From Pedobacter psychrodurus (GTDB taxonomy: Bacteria > Bacteroidota > Bacteroidia > Sphingobacteriales > Sphingobacteriaceae), in contig NZ_SJSO01000017.1 in the NCBI RefSeq assembly GCF_004331735.1, positions 62,001-126,000 on the forward strand: DNA of 64,000 nucleotides, in the 5' to 3' direction. Position 1 is the first letter of the stretch, and each line of letters starts with the position of its first letter. Shown piece by piece: positions 41,604 to 49,601 of the stretch. A program made the position numbers and the translations under genes. Under the pieces are notes generated by a model. The model saw only the letters and a program-made list of their open reading frames with translations. It did not search any database and had not been told where the DNA came from.

Positions 41604-42002
41604 ATGAATACAGATCCAATAGCAGATTATTTAACAAGAGTAAGGAATGCCATTAAGGCCAACCACCGTGTTGTAGAAATTCCTGCATCAAACCTTAAAA
41701 AAGAGATTACTAAAGTTCTTTTTGACAAAGGTTACATCGCGAACTACAAGTTTGAAGATACTACAGTTCAAGGCATCATTAAAATTGCTTTGAAATACAA
41801 TCCAATTACTAAAGTTCCTGCTATTCGTACTTTGATGCGAATTAGTAAACCAGGTTTGAGAAACTATGCTGGTGTTGAAAATATGCCAAGAGTATTAAAC
41901 GGTTTAGGTATCGCAATCTTATCTACTTCTAAAGGTGTAATGACCGATAAAGAAGCAGCCAAATTAAACATTGGTGGTGAGGTATTGTGTCACGTTTATT
42001 AA
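41604..42002 (+). CDS. rpsH: 30S ribosomal protein uS8
   Basis: 132 residues: MNTDPIADYLTRVRNAIKANHRVVEIPASNLKKEI, then RTLMRISKPGLRNYAGVENMPRVLNGLGIAILSTSKGVMTDKEA and GGEVLCHVY. It binds the central domain of 16S rRNA and in E. coli represses its operon. The 151-base gap before it, with hairpins, would be the place for such control. Confidence 0.97.
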   Translation: MNTDPIADYLTRVRNAIKANHRVVEIPASNLKKEITKVLFDKGYIANYKFEDTTVQGIIKIALKYNPITKVPAIRTLMRISKPGLRNYAGVENMPRVLNGLGIAILSTSKGVMTDKEAAKLNIGGEVLCHVY

Positions 42003-42020
42003 TATTAGGAGAACAGCACA

Positions 42021-42578
42021 ATGTCAAGAATAGGAAAAGCCCCAATTACAATCCCTGCAGGTGTTACAATTACCGTATCAAAAGATAACGTAGTAAGTGT
42101 AAAAGGTCCTAAAGGTGAATTAACACAAGCAGTTGATACAGATATCACTGTAAGTCAGGAAGACGGAATTTTAACAGTTCAACGTCCTTCAGAACAAAAG
42201 AAACACAAAGCATTACACGGTTTATATCGCTCATTGCTTAACAACATGGTTGTTGGTGTTACAGAAGGTTATAAATTAACTCAAGAATTAGTAGGTGTTG
42301 GTTATCGTGCTACAAACCAAGGTAACACACTAGATCTAGTTTTAGGTTATTCTCACCACTATGTATTCCAGTTACCAGAAGAGATTAAAGTAACTACATC
42401 TTCAGAAAAAGGTCAAACGCCTAAAATCATTTTAGAAAGTATTGACAAACAATTGATCGGTCAGGTAGCAGCGAAAATCCGTTCGTTACGTGCACCAGAG
42501 CCATATAAAGGTAAAGGTATCAAGTTTGTAGGTGAAGTGTTAAGAAGAAAAGCAGGTAAATCAGCATCTAAGAAATAG
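42021..42578 (+). CDS. rplF: 50S ribosomal protein uL6
   Basis: 185 residues: MSRIGKAPITIPAGVTITVSKDNVVSVKGPKGELTQ, RSLLNNMVVGVTEGYKLTQELVGVGYRA and RSLRAPEPYKGKGIKFVGEVLRRKAGKSASKK. It lies near the factor-binding site. An aggag stretch 12 bases before the ATG resembles a Shine-Dalgarno site. Confidence 0.98.
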   Translation: MSRIGKAPITIPAGVTITVSKDNVVSVKGPKGELTQAVDTDITVSQEDGILTVQRPSEQKKHKALHGLYRSLLNNMVVGVTEGYKLTQELVGVGYRATNQGNTLDLVLGYSHHYVFQLPEEIKVTTSSEKGQTPKIILESIDKQLIGQVAAKIRSLRAPEPYKGKGIKFVGEVLRRKAGKSASKK

Positions 42579-42583
42579 TAATC

Positions 42584-42937
42584 ATGGCAGGTAAAAAATT
42601 ATCAAGAAGAGATCGTATTAAAAAAGGGATCAGAAAGAGACTTACTGGTTCGGAAGAACGTCCAAGGTTATCTGTATTTAGAAGCAATAAAGGGATTTAT
42701 GCTCAGGTTATTAACGATGTAACCGGTACTACAATAGCTTCAGCATCATCTTTATCAAAAGATTTTTCTGGAACAGGTAACAAAAGTGACCAATCTTTAG
42801 CTGTAGGTAAATTAGTAGCAGAAAAAGCAATTGCTGCTGGTGTTAAAGAAGTTGTTTTCGATAGAAATGGCTATCTATACCACGGTCGTATTAAATCGTT
42901 GGCAGAGGGTGCCCGCGAAGCTGGTCTAGTATTTTAA
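42584..42937 (+). CDS. rplR: 50S ribosomal protein uL18
   Basis: 117 residues: RRDRIKKGIRKRLTGSEERPRLSVFRSNKGIYAQVIND, VGKLVAEKAIAAGVKEVVFDRNGYLYHGRIKSLAEGAREAGLVF. It binds 5S rRNA with uL5. Canonical length. Confidence 0.97.
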   Translation: MAGKKLSRRDRIKKGIRKRLTGSEERPRLSVFRSNKGIYAQVINDVTGTTIASASSLSKDFSGTGNKSDQSLAVGKLVAEKAIAAGVKEVVFDRNGYLYHGRIKSLAEGAREAGLVF

Positions 42938-42954
42938 TCTGAAGAAAAAGTAAG

Positions 42955-43473
42955 ATGTCAACTATTAATATAAAAAGAGTAAAAACCACCGATATCGAAT
43001 TAAAGGATCGTTTGGTTAGTATACAACGTGTTGCCAAAGTAACCAAAGGTGGCCGTACTTTCAGCTTCTCAGCAATTGTTGTTGTAGGTGATGAAAACGG
43101 TGTTGTTGGTTTCGGTTTAGGTAAAGCGAAAGAGGTAACTGAAGCAATTGCTAAAGGTGTGGATGATGCTAAAAAGAACTTGGTAAAAGTTCCAATTTTA
43201 AATGGTACTGTTCCTCACGAGCAAATCGGTAAATTCTCAGGTGGTTTTGTTTTAATCAAACCAGCTGCAGTAGGTACTGGAGTAATTGCTGGTGGTGCGA
43301 TGCGTGCTGTATTAGAGAGTGCTGGCGTGCATAACGTATTAGCAAAATCTAAAGGATCATCTAACCCACACAACGTGGTAAAAGCAACTGTTGATGCGTT
43401 AACTAAAATGCGTGATGCTTATACAGTAGCCCAAACCCGTGGTATAGATTTAAACAAAGTATTTAACGGATAA
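42955..43473 (+). CDS. rpsE: 30S ribosomal protein uS5
   Basis: 172 residues: LKDRLVSIQRVAKVTKGGRTFSFSAIVVVGDENGVVGFGLGKAKEV, HEQIGKFSGGFVLIKPA, GVIAGGAMRAVLESAGVHNVLAKSKGSSNPHNVVKATVDAL. It takes part in decoding accuracy and mRNA entry. The segment linked to spectinomycin resistance (VTKGGRTF) is wild type. Confidence 0.98.
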   Translation: MSTINIKRVKTTDIELKDRLVSIQRVAKVTKGGRTFSFSAIVVVGDENGVVGFGLGKAKEVTEAIAKGVDDAKKNLVKVPILNGTVPHEQIGKFSGGFVLIKPAAVGTGVIAGGAMRAVLESAGVHNVLAKSKGSSNPHNVVKATVDALTKMRDAYTVAQTRGIDLNKVFNG

Positions 43474-43477
43474 TATC

Positions 43478-43657
43478 ATGGCTAAGATCAAAATAACACA
43501 AGTAAAAAGCGTTATCGACAGAAGCGAGCGCCAAAAAAGAACCGTTCAGGCTTTGGGTTTATCTAAAATGAACCAAAGTGTTGAGGTTGAAGCTACGCCA
43601 CAAATTATCGGTATGGTTCGTAAAGTGAACCATTTGGTAGCAATCGAAGCAATCTAG
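43478..43657 (+). CDS. rpmD: 50S ribosomal protein uL30
   Basis: 59 residues read directly from the sequence: MAKIKITQVKSVIDRSERQK..., then ALGLSKMNQSVEVEATPQIIG and MVRKVNHLVAIEAI, ending TAG at 43655-43657. The position between rpsE and rplO, four bases after rpsE, is the usual one. Confidence 0.95.
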   Translation: MAKIKITQVKSVIDRSERQKRTVQALGLSKMNQSVEVEATPQIIGMVRKVNHLVAIEAI

Positions 43658-43666
43658 TAAAAGTTT

Positions 43667-43700
43667 TAAAGGTAGTATTGGTAAGCCGGTACTACCTTTA
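43667..43700 (+). other. Perfect hairpin in the rpmD-rplO gap
   Basis: An 11-pair perfect stem taaaggtagta / tactaccttta with a 12-base loop is followed by tatatgttt, too poor in T for a sure terminator. It may act as an attenuator or RNA processing site. Confidence 0.6.
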
Positions 43701-43759
43701 TATATGTTTAATCGTTGTACCTGTTTAGTGAAAGCGAAGGGCAACACAAATTCAAAAAA

Positions 43760-44206
43760 ATGAATTTAAGTAATTTAAAACCTGCAGTAGGTTCTACAAA
43801 AAACAGCAAAAGAATTGGTCGTGGTACAGGTTCTGGTCGTGGCGGTACATCAACTCGTGGTCACAAAGGTGCGGGTTCTCGTTCTGGTAAAAAAACAAAG
43901 ATCGGTTTCGAAGGTGGTCAAATGCCTTTACAACGTCGTGTGCCTAAAGTTGGTTTCAAACCAATTAACCGTACAGAGTATGTTGGTGTAAACTTAGATG
44001 TTTTACAAGCTTTAGCTGAAAAAAACAGCTTAACAACTATCGATTTCGCTGCTTTACAAGCACATGGTTTAGCTTCTAAAAATGACTTAGTTAAAATTTT
44101 AGGTCGTGGTGAAGTTAAAGCAAAGCTAGAAATCACAGCACATGCGTTCTCTGCAACCGCACAAAAAGCTATTGAAGCTGCAGGTGGTTCTATTGTAAAA
44201 TTGTAA
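43760..44206 (+). CDS. rplO: 50S ribosomal protein uL15
   Basis: 148 residues from ATG 43760 (the longer in-frame start at 43715 adds residues foreign to the family). MNLSNLKPAVGSTKNSKRIGRGTGSGRGGTSTRGHKGAGSRSG, then GFEGGQMPLQRRVPKVGFKP and SATAQKAIEAAGGSIVKL. It is a late assembly protein. secY follows after 7 bases. Confidence 0.97.
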   Translation: MNLSNLKPAVGSTKNSKRIGRGTGSGRGGTSTRGHKGAGSRSGKKTKIGFEGGQMPLQRRVPKVGFKPINRTEYVGVNLDVLQALAEKNSLTTIDFAALQAHGLASKNDLVKILGRGEVKAKLEITAHAFSATAQKAIEAAGGSIVKL

Positions 44207-44213
44207 TTATTAA

Positions 44214-45554
44214 ATGAAGAAGCTATTTACTACTTTAAGTAATATCTGGAAAATTCAGGAATTAAAAGAGCGTATATTGTTTACGCTCTTAATTCTTTTG
44301 GTATACCGTTTCGTATCTCACGTGGTTTTACCAGGTGTAGATCCAACTGCTTTAGGCAATAACGAAAAATCAGGAATCTTAGGCTTACTAGATATGTTTG
44401 CCGGAGGTTCTTTCTCTCGTGTGTCTATTTTAGCATTAGGGGTAATGCCTTATATCTCTGCATCGATTGTGGTGCAACTATTGGGTATTGCTGTTCCTTC
44501 TTTCCAAAAAATGCAGAAAGAGGGCGAAAGTGGTAGAAAGAAAATGAACCAGATTACCCGTTACCTAACGGTAGCGATCACAATCGTTCAATCTGTTGGT
44601 TACGTTAAAACGCAAGTTCCTCCAGAAGCTATTTTATTGCCAAATACTTTATTCTTAGTGTTATCTACGTTTGTATTAACGGCAGGTACATTATTTGTAA
44701 TGTGGTTAGGTGAAAAAATTACTGATAAAGGTATTGGTAACGGTACATCACTAATCATTATGGTTGGTATTATTGCCCGTTTACCAGTTGCAATTTCTCA
44801 AGAATTTAGTGCACGTGTGGGTTCATCTAGTGAAGGTGGAGGCCCGGTTGCATTGGTTTTAGAGATCGTTGCATTATTTGCCGTGGTAATGTTTACCATT
44901 TTAATTGTTCAAGGTGTACGTAAAGTACCTGTACAATACGCAAAGAAAATTGTTGGTAACCGCCAGTTTGGTGGTGTTCGTCAGTACATTCCTTTAAAGG
45001 TGAATGCTGCTGGTGTTATGCCGATCATTTTTGCTCAGGCGTTAATGTTTATTCCAGGTGCTTTAATGCAGTTTGTTCCTTCATTACAAGGTTCTTGGTT
45101 AATCCAGTTCAGCAACACAACTTCGTTGGCTTATAGCTTAACGTTCGCATTTTTAATTATCGCATTTACTTTCTTCTACACTGCAATTACAGTTAATCCA
45201 ACTCAAATGAGTGATGATATGAAGAAAAATGGTGGTTTTATTCCAGGTGTTAAACCAGGTTTTGCAACATCAACTTTTATTGATGATGTAATTTCTAAAA
45301 TCACTTTCCCAGGTGCGGTATTTTTAGCGATCATTGCTATTTTACCTTCGTTAGCGGTTAAGTTTGGTATTAAACAAGAGTTCGCTCACTTCTTCGGTGG
45401 TACTTCTTTATTAATTTTAGTAGGTGTTGTATTGGATACTTTACAGCAGATCGAAAGTTATTTATTGATGCGCCATTATGATGGTTTGATGAAAACGGGT
45501 AGAGTTACGGGCAGAACAGGTGTTCCTGCTGCAAGTAGCAACGCAGCGTTGTAG
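44214..45554 (+). CDS. secY: Protein translocase subunit SecY
   Basis: 446 residues with ten hydrophobic helices. The first helix is ILFTLLILLVYRFVSHVVLPGVD. Conserved parts are LLDMFAGGSFSRVSILALGVMPYISASIVVQLL, the plug region, EKITDKGIGNGTSLIIMVGI, QYIPLKVNAAGVMPIIFAQALM and RHYDGLMKTGR. It is the pore of the Sec translocon. Standard location after rplO. Confidence 0.98.
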   Translation: MKKLFTTLSNIWKIQELKERILFTLLILLVYRFVSHVVLPGVDPTALGNNEKSGILGLLDMFAGGSFSRVSILALGVMPYISASIVVQLLGIAVPSFQKMQKEGESGRKKMNQITRYLTVAITIVQSVGYVKTQVPPEAILLPNTLFLVLSTFVLTAGTLFVMWLGEKITDKGIGNGTSLIIMVGIIARLPVAISQEFSARVGSSSEGGGPVALVLEIVALFAVVMFTILIVQGVRKVPVQYAKKIVGNRQFGGVRQYIPLKVNAAGVMPIIFAQALMFIPGALMQFVPSLQGSWLIQFSNTTSLAYSLTFAFLIIAFTFFYTAITVNPTQMSDDMKKNGGFIPGVKPGFATSTFIDDVISKITFPGAVFLAIIAILPSLAVKFGIKQEFAHFFGGTSLLILVGVVLDTLQQIESYLLMRHYDGLMKTGRVTGRTGVPAASSNAAL

Positions 45555-45562
45555 TGTAACGG

Positions 45563-46348
45563 ATGTCTAAAATTTATTACAAATCTCTCGAGGAGATCGA
45601 GTTAATAAGAGAAAGTTCCATGCTTGTTTCTAAAACTTTAGCCGAAGTGGCCAAGGTGATAAAAGCAGGCATGACTACTATCCAATTAGATAAACTAGCC
45701 TACGAGTTTATAAGTGATCACGGAGCGATTCCAGCATTTTTAAACTATAATGGTTTTCCTAATTCTTTATGTATTTCGCCAAATGAACAGGTTGTTCACG
45801 GTTTTCCAAGTAAATACGTAATCCAGGAGGGAGATTTAATTTCAGTTGATTGTGGTGTAATTAAAAACAATTATTTTGGTGATTCGGCCTACAGTTTCTC
45901 TATTGGAGAAATTGATGCAGAAAAACAGAAATTGGTTGAGGTTACTAAACGTTGCTTGGAATTGGGTATAGAAAAAGCAGTTGTTGGTATGCGTATCGGT
46001 GATATCGGTTTCGCGGTTCAACAGTATGCAGAAGCTAACGGATTTGGAGTAGTAAGAGAACTTGTAGGACATGGTGTTGGTGTAAAACTTCACGAGAAAC
46101 CAGAAGTTCCGAATTATGGGAAGCGTGGTGCAGGACCAAAACTTGAAGAAGGAATGGTAATTGCGATAGAACCCATGATTAATGCAGGCGTTGCCGGTGT
46201 TAAATTCCATAACGATGGATGGACGGTAACCAGTAAAGACAATAAACCATCGGCACATTTTGAACACACAGTAGCCATAAAAAAGGGCAAAGCAGATGTT
46301 TTATCAACGTTTTCTATAATAGAAGAAATTTTACAACAAAAAAAATAA
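45563..46348 (+). CDS. map: Methionine aminopeptidase, type I
   Basis: 261 residues. Metal ligands: Asp in SVDCGVI and NNYFGDSAYSF, His in VGHGVGVKLHEKP, Glu in IAIEPMI and the late Glu in HFEHTVAI. It removes the initiator Met of new proteins. There is no N-terminal zinc-finger extension. It lies in its usual place between secY and infA. Confidence 0.97.
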   Translation: MSKIYYKSLEEIELIRESSMLVSKTLAEVAKVIKAGMTTIQLDKLAYEFISDHGAIPAFLNYNGFPNSLCISPNEQVVHGFPSKYVIQEGDLISVDCGVIKNNYFGDSAYSFSIGEIDAEKQKLVEVTKRCLELGIEKAVVGMRIGDIGFAVQQYAEANGFGVVRELVGHGVGVKLHEKPEVPNYGKRGAGPKLEEGMVIAIEPMINAGVAGVKFHNDGWTVTSKDNKPSAHFEHTVAIKKGKADVLSTFSIIEEILQQKK

Positions 46349-46367
46349 ATAATTAAAATTTTTTATT

Positions 46368-46375
46368 TAATTTTG
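46368..46375 (+). promoter_or_regulatory. Candidate -7 element TAATTTTG before infA
   Basis: This matches TAnnTTTG, 44 bases before infA, in a 71-base gap. No good TTG stands at the right distance upstream, so an internal promoter is possible but unproven. Confidence 0.45.
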
Positions 46376-46419
46376 CAACCCTGTTTAGAAGCAGCTAATT
46401 AAGTAACAATCAATAAAAT

Positions 46420-46638
46420 ATGGCTAAACAAGCCTCAATTGAACAAGACGGAGTAATCAGAGAAGCATTGTCTAATGCAATGTTCCGGGTAGAACTTGAA
46501 AACGGACACGAGATTATCGCGCACATTTCAGGTAAGATGAGGATGCACTACATCAAAATCCTTCCTGGTGACAAAGTAAAATTAGAGATGTCTCCTTATG
46601 ATTTAACAAAGGGACGCATCACTTATAGATATAAATAA
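46420..46638 (+). CDS. infA: Translation initiation factor IF-1
   Basis: 72 residues, the standard size: MAKQASIEQDGVIREALSNAMFRVELENGHEIIAHISGKMRMHYIKILPGDKVKLEMSPYDLTKGRITYRYK, an OB fold. It binds the A-site during initiation. rpmJ starts two bases after its stop codon. Confidence 0.98.
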   Translation: MAKQASIEQDGVIREALSNAMFRVELENGHEIIAHISGKMRMHYIKILPGDKVKLEMSPYDLTKGRITYRYK

Positions 46639-46639
46639 A

Positions 46640-46756
46640 ATGAAAGTTAGATCATCAATTAAAAAACGTAGCGCTGATTGCAAGATTATTCGCCGTAAAG
46701 GTAAACTTTACGTTATCAACAAGAAAAATCCTAAATACAAGCAACGTCAAGGGTAA
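46640..46756 (+). CDS. rpmJ: 50S ribosomal protein bL36, zinc-free form
   Basis: 38 residues read directly: MKVRSSIKKRSADCKIIRR then KGKLYVINKKNPKYKQRQG, stop TAA 46754-46756. The zinc-binding form has three Cys and one His; here only one Cys remains (ADCK), and the positions CxxC, CENP and KHKQ are replaced (ADC, NKKNP, KYKQ). It is thus the zinc-independent type, in the normal place between infA and rpsM. Confidence 0.95.
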   Translation: MKVRSSIKKRSADCKIIRRKGKLYVINKKNPKYKQRQG

Positions 46757-46824
46757 TTAAGAATATTGTAATGAACCGCACAACGGTGGCCCGCCGTTCG
46801 GAATTACTTAAAACATAAATAAAT

Positions 46825-47202
46825 ATGGCAAGGATTTCAGGTATTGATTTACCAAGAAACAAAAGAGGAGAGATTGGTTTAACTTATATCTACGGAATAG
46901 GAAGAACTACTGCACAACGTATTTTAACTACTGCAGGCATCGACCTAAACAAAAAAGTACAAGACTGGTCTGATGATGAGTTATCAGCAATCCGTACAAT
47001 GATTAACGATGAGATTAAAGTAGAAGGTGCTTTACGCTCAGAGGTTCAGTTAAACATTAAACGTTTAATGGATATTGGTTGTTACCGTGGTTTACGTCAC
47101 AGAAAAGGTTTACCTTCTCGTGGTCAGCGTACTAAAAACAACTCACGTACTCGTAAGGGTAAGAGAAAAACAGTTGCTAACAAGAAAAAAGCTACTAAGT
47201 AA
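46825..47202 (+). CDS. rpsM: 30S ribosomal protein uS13
   Basis: 125 residues: MARISGIDLPRNKRGEIGLTYIYGIGRTTAQRIL, then RSEVQLNIKRLMDIGCYRGLRHRKGLPSRGQRTKNNSRTRKGKRKTVANKKK. It bridges to the 50S. The 68-base leader holds an AACGG/CCGTT hairpin. A gap with a long inverted repeat follows. Confidence 0.98.
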   Translation: MARISGIDLPRNKRGEIGLTYIYGIGRTTAQRILTTAGIDLNKKVQDWSDDELSAIRTMINDEIKVEGALRSEVQLNIKRLMDIGCYRGLRHRKGLPSRGQRTKNNSRTRKGKRKTVANKKKATK

Positions 47203-47207
47203 GAGGT

Positions 47208-47342
47208 AGATTTGAGATGTTAGATTTGAGATATGAGACAATTGTATTATTAAGTCAACCTCTCAAGCTAATGTGTAAATAGTTAAGATAGTGGTATGAG
47301 TGAGGGTAAGATCTCAATACTCATATCTCATATCTCATATCT
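47208..47342. repeat. Inverted AGATTTGAGATATGAGA repeat filling the rpsM-rpsK gap
   Basis: The left arm (47208-47238) and the right arm (47312-47342) are both 31 bases of degenerate gagatat units and are imperfect complements, separated by 73 bases. The element fills almost the whole gap, ending 10 bases before the rpsK ATG. Confidence 0.85.
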
Positions 47343-47352
47343 AAAATAAAAA

Positions 47353-47742
47353 ATGGCTAAGAGTAAAAAAGTAACAAAAAAACGTATCGTTGTAATTGAG
47401 TCTGTTGGACAGGCGCATATCAATGCTACCTTCAACAACATCATCGTTACCTTAACAAACAACGGCGGACAAACCATTTCATGGTCTTCTGCTGGTAAAA
47501 TGGGCTTTAAAGGTTCTAAAAAGAACACACCTTATGCAGCTGGTCAAGCAGCTTCAGATTGTGGTAAAGTTGCGTTTGATTTAGGTTTACGTAAAGTTGA
47601 AGTATTTGTAAAAGGTCCGGGTTCAGGTCGTGAATCTGCAATCAGAACTTTACAAGTAGCAGGTATCGAAGTAATGTCTATTAAAGATATCACTCCACTT
47701 CCTCACAACGGATGTCGTCCTCCTAAAAAGAGAAGAGTTTAA
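47353..47742 (+). CDS. rpsK: 30S ribosomal protein uS11
   Basis: 129 residues: GQAHINATFNNIIVTLTNNGGQTISWSSAGKMGFKGSKKNTPYAAGQAA, KVEVFVKGPGSGRESAIRTLQVAGIEVMSIKDITPLPHNGCRPPKKRRV. The residue after GC (Arg) and the preceding Asn, converted to isoaspartate in E. coli, are conserved (PHNGC). Confidence 0.98.
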   Translation: MAKSKKVTKKRIVVIESVGQAHINATFNNIIVTLTNNGGQTISWSSAGKMGFKGSKKNTPYAAGQAASDCGKVAFDLGLRKVEVFVKGPGSGRESAIRTLQVAGIEVMSIKDITPLPHNGCRPPKKRRV

Positions 47743-47803
47743 TTAATTTTAAAGCTAAGAATCTCCAGCTTCAGGTTGGATGATACTTTAAAACAGAAAA
47801 AAA

Positions 47804-48412
47804 ATGGCAAGATATACAGGCCCAAAATCAAAAATCGCCCGTAAATTCAGAGAACCAATCTTCGGTCCTGATAAGGTGTTAGACAGAAAAAATTATCCTC
47901 CTGGGCAACATGGCTCATCAAAAAGAAGAGGAAAACAATCTGAATATGCTATCCAGTTAATGGAGAAACAAAAAGTAAAATATACTTATGGTGTATTAGA
48001 AAAACAATTCAGTAACTTGTTTAAAAAAGCATCTTCTCGTGCTGGTATTACCGGTGATAACTTACTTCAGTTATTAGAAGCACGTTTAGATAACACAGTT
48101 TACCGTTTAGGTATTTCAACAACCCGTTCTGGTGCACGCCAGTTAGTTAGCCATAAACACGTTACCGTGAATGGTGAAGTTGTAAATATCCCTTCATATC
48201 AGTTAAAAGCTGGTGATGTGGTTGCTGTTCGTGAAAAATCTAAATCTTTAGAATCAATTAGTAACTCAGTTGCAGGCAGAACGATTAATAAGTTTGCTTG
48301 GTTAGAGTGGAATGCTGGTGAATTAACTGGTAAATTCTTAACCTACCCTCAACGTGATGAGATTCCTGAAAACATCAAGGAAAACTTAATCATCGAGTTA
48401 TACTCAAAGTAA
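47804..48412 (+). CDS. rpsD: 30S ribosomal protein uS4
   Basis: 202 residues: MARYTGPKSKIARKFREPIF, PPGQHGSSKRRGKQSEYAIQLMEKQKVKYTYGV, S4 domain LEARLDNTVYRLGISTTRSGARQLVSHKHVTVNGEVVNIPSY. There is no zinc-binding Cys cluster. It starts 30S assembly and in E. coli represses the alpha operon. A strong terminator follows, before rpoA. Confidence 0.98.
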   Translation: MARYTGPKSKIARKFREPIFGPDKVLDRKNYPPGQHGSSKRRGKQSEYAIQLMEKQKVKYTYGVLEKQFSNLFKKASSRAGITGDNLLQLLEARLDNTVYRLGISTTRSGARQLVSHKHVTVNGEVVNIPSYQLKAGDVVAVREKSKSLESISNSVAGRTINKFAWLEWNAGELTGKFLTYPQRDEIPENIKENLIIELYSK

Positions 48413-48422
48413 TAAATGATCT

Positions 48423-48456
48423 AGTTAATTACCTCAAAAGGGTAATTAACTTTTTT
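48423..48456 (+). terminator. Intrinsic terminator inside the operon, between rpsD and rpoA
   Basis: An 11-pair stem agttaattacc / ggtaattaact with a 7-base loop is followed by six T. It has every mark of an intrinsic terminator although rpoA and rplQ follow. Confidence 0.85.
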
Positions 48457-48497
48457 CATGTTACTATATATTCAATAACGAATTTAAAAAATTATAA

Positions 48498-49490
48498 ATG
48501 GCAATTTTAGCATTTCAGAAACCAGACAAAGTGATCATGCAGAAATCAACCGATTTCGATGGCACATTTGAATTTCGTCCTTTAGAGCCCGGTTTCGGTG
48601 TAACAATTGGTAATGCCTTAAGAAGAATTTTACTTTCTTCATTAGAAGGTTATGCTATTACTACTATTCGTTTTTCAGGCGTTTCACATGAGTTTTCTAC
48701 CATGAAAGGTGTTGTAGAAGATTTAACTGATATCATCTTAAACTTAAAACAAGTTCGTTTTAAGAAAACTGGCGATTCAGGTGATGCTGAAAAAGTTTTC
48801 ATCATCGTTAATGGTCAAGATCAGTTTAAAGCTGGTGATATCACTAAATTCTCTAACAACTTTACAGTTTTAAACCCTGAGCATGTTATTTGCAACATGG
48901 ATAAATCTGTTACTTTGGAAGTGGAATTAACCATCAATAAAGGACGTGGTTATGTACCTGCCGAAGAAAATAAAGTTGCTGATGCTGTTGTAGGTGTAAT
49001 CGCAATCGATTCGATTTATACTCCAATGAAAAATGTAAAATACACGATCGAAAACTTTCGTGTTGAGCAAAAAACGGATTATGAAAAATTGGTTTTAGAT
49101 ATCTCTACTGACGGTTCAATTCATCCTGAAGAAGCATTAAAAGAAGCGGCTAAGATCCTTATCCAACACTTTATGTTATTCTCTGATGAGAATTTGGTAT
49201 TAGAATCTCAAGCTAAAGAAGAAACTAAAGAAGTTGATGAGGAAATTTTACACATGCGTAAGATCCTTAAAACTGAGTTAGTAGACATGGATCTTTCAGT
49301 TAGAGCATTAAACTGCTTAAAAGCTGCTGATATCCGTACTTTAGCTGATTTAGTTTCTTACGATGTTGCTGATATGTTGAAATTCAGAAACTTCGGTAAA
49401 AAATCTTTAACAGAGATTCAAGAACTAGTAAAATCAAAAGGTTTATCATTTGGTATGAACCTGTCTAAATTTAAATTAGACGAAGAATAA
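48498..49490 (+). CDS. rpoA: RNA polymerase alpha subunit
   Basis: 330 residues. The N-terminal assembly domain shows EFRPLEPGFGVTIGNALRRILLSSLEGYAITTIRFSGVSHEFSTM. The C-terminal domain (about 255-320) shows DLSVRALNCLKAADIRTLADLVSYDVADMLKFRNFGKKSLTEI. It assembles the core enzyme and contacts activators. The region before it holds the internal terminator and no clear TAnnTTTG element, so it probably depends on read-through. Confidence 0.98.
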   Translation: MAILAFQKPDKVIMQKSTDFDGTFEFRPLEPGFGVTIGNALRRILLSSLEGYAITTIRFSGVSHEFSTMKGVVEDLTDIILNLKQVRFKKTGDSGDAEKVFIIVNGQDQFKAGDITKFSNNFTVLNPEHVICNMDKSVTLEVELTINKGRGYVPAEENKVADAVVGVIAIDSIYTPMKNVKYTIENFRVEQKTDYEKLVLDISTDGSIHPEEALKEAAKILIQHFMLFSDENLVLESQAKEETKEVDEEILHMRKILKTELVDMDLSVRALNCLKAADIRTLADLVSYDVADMLKFRNFGKKSLTEIQELVKSKGLSFGMNLSKFKLDEE

Positions 49491-49492
49491 AA

Positions 49493-49508
49493 CGCATGGC
49501 GCCATGCG
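49493..49508. repeat. Perfect 16-base palindrome in the rpoA-rplQ gap
   Basis: CGCATGGCGCCATGCG directly follows the rpoA stop codon, and further on the gap holds cttagcacaaagcgttg. It joins the other inverted repeats in gaps of this operon. Confidence 0.8.
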
Positions 49509-49601
49509 CTTAGCACAAAGCGTTGAACAAATTATTATTTCACAGTGTATAATTCCCTCAGCTTAATTGCAACGAGACGGTATACACTCAATTAAAAAAC
49601 A

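Noticed and set aside
47208..47342. Could the gagatat repeats be a CRISPR array?
   Set aside because: Units are only 5-8 bases, degenerate, without unique spacers of constant length, and arranged as two inverted arms; no cas gene in the window.
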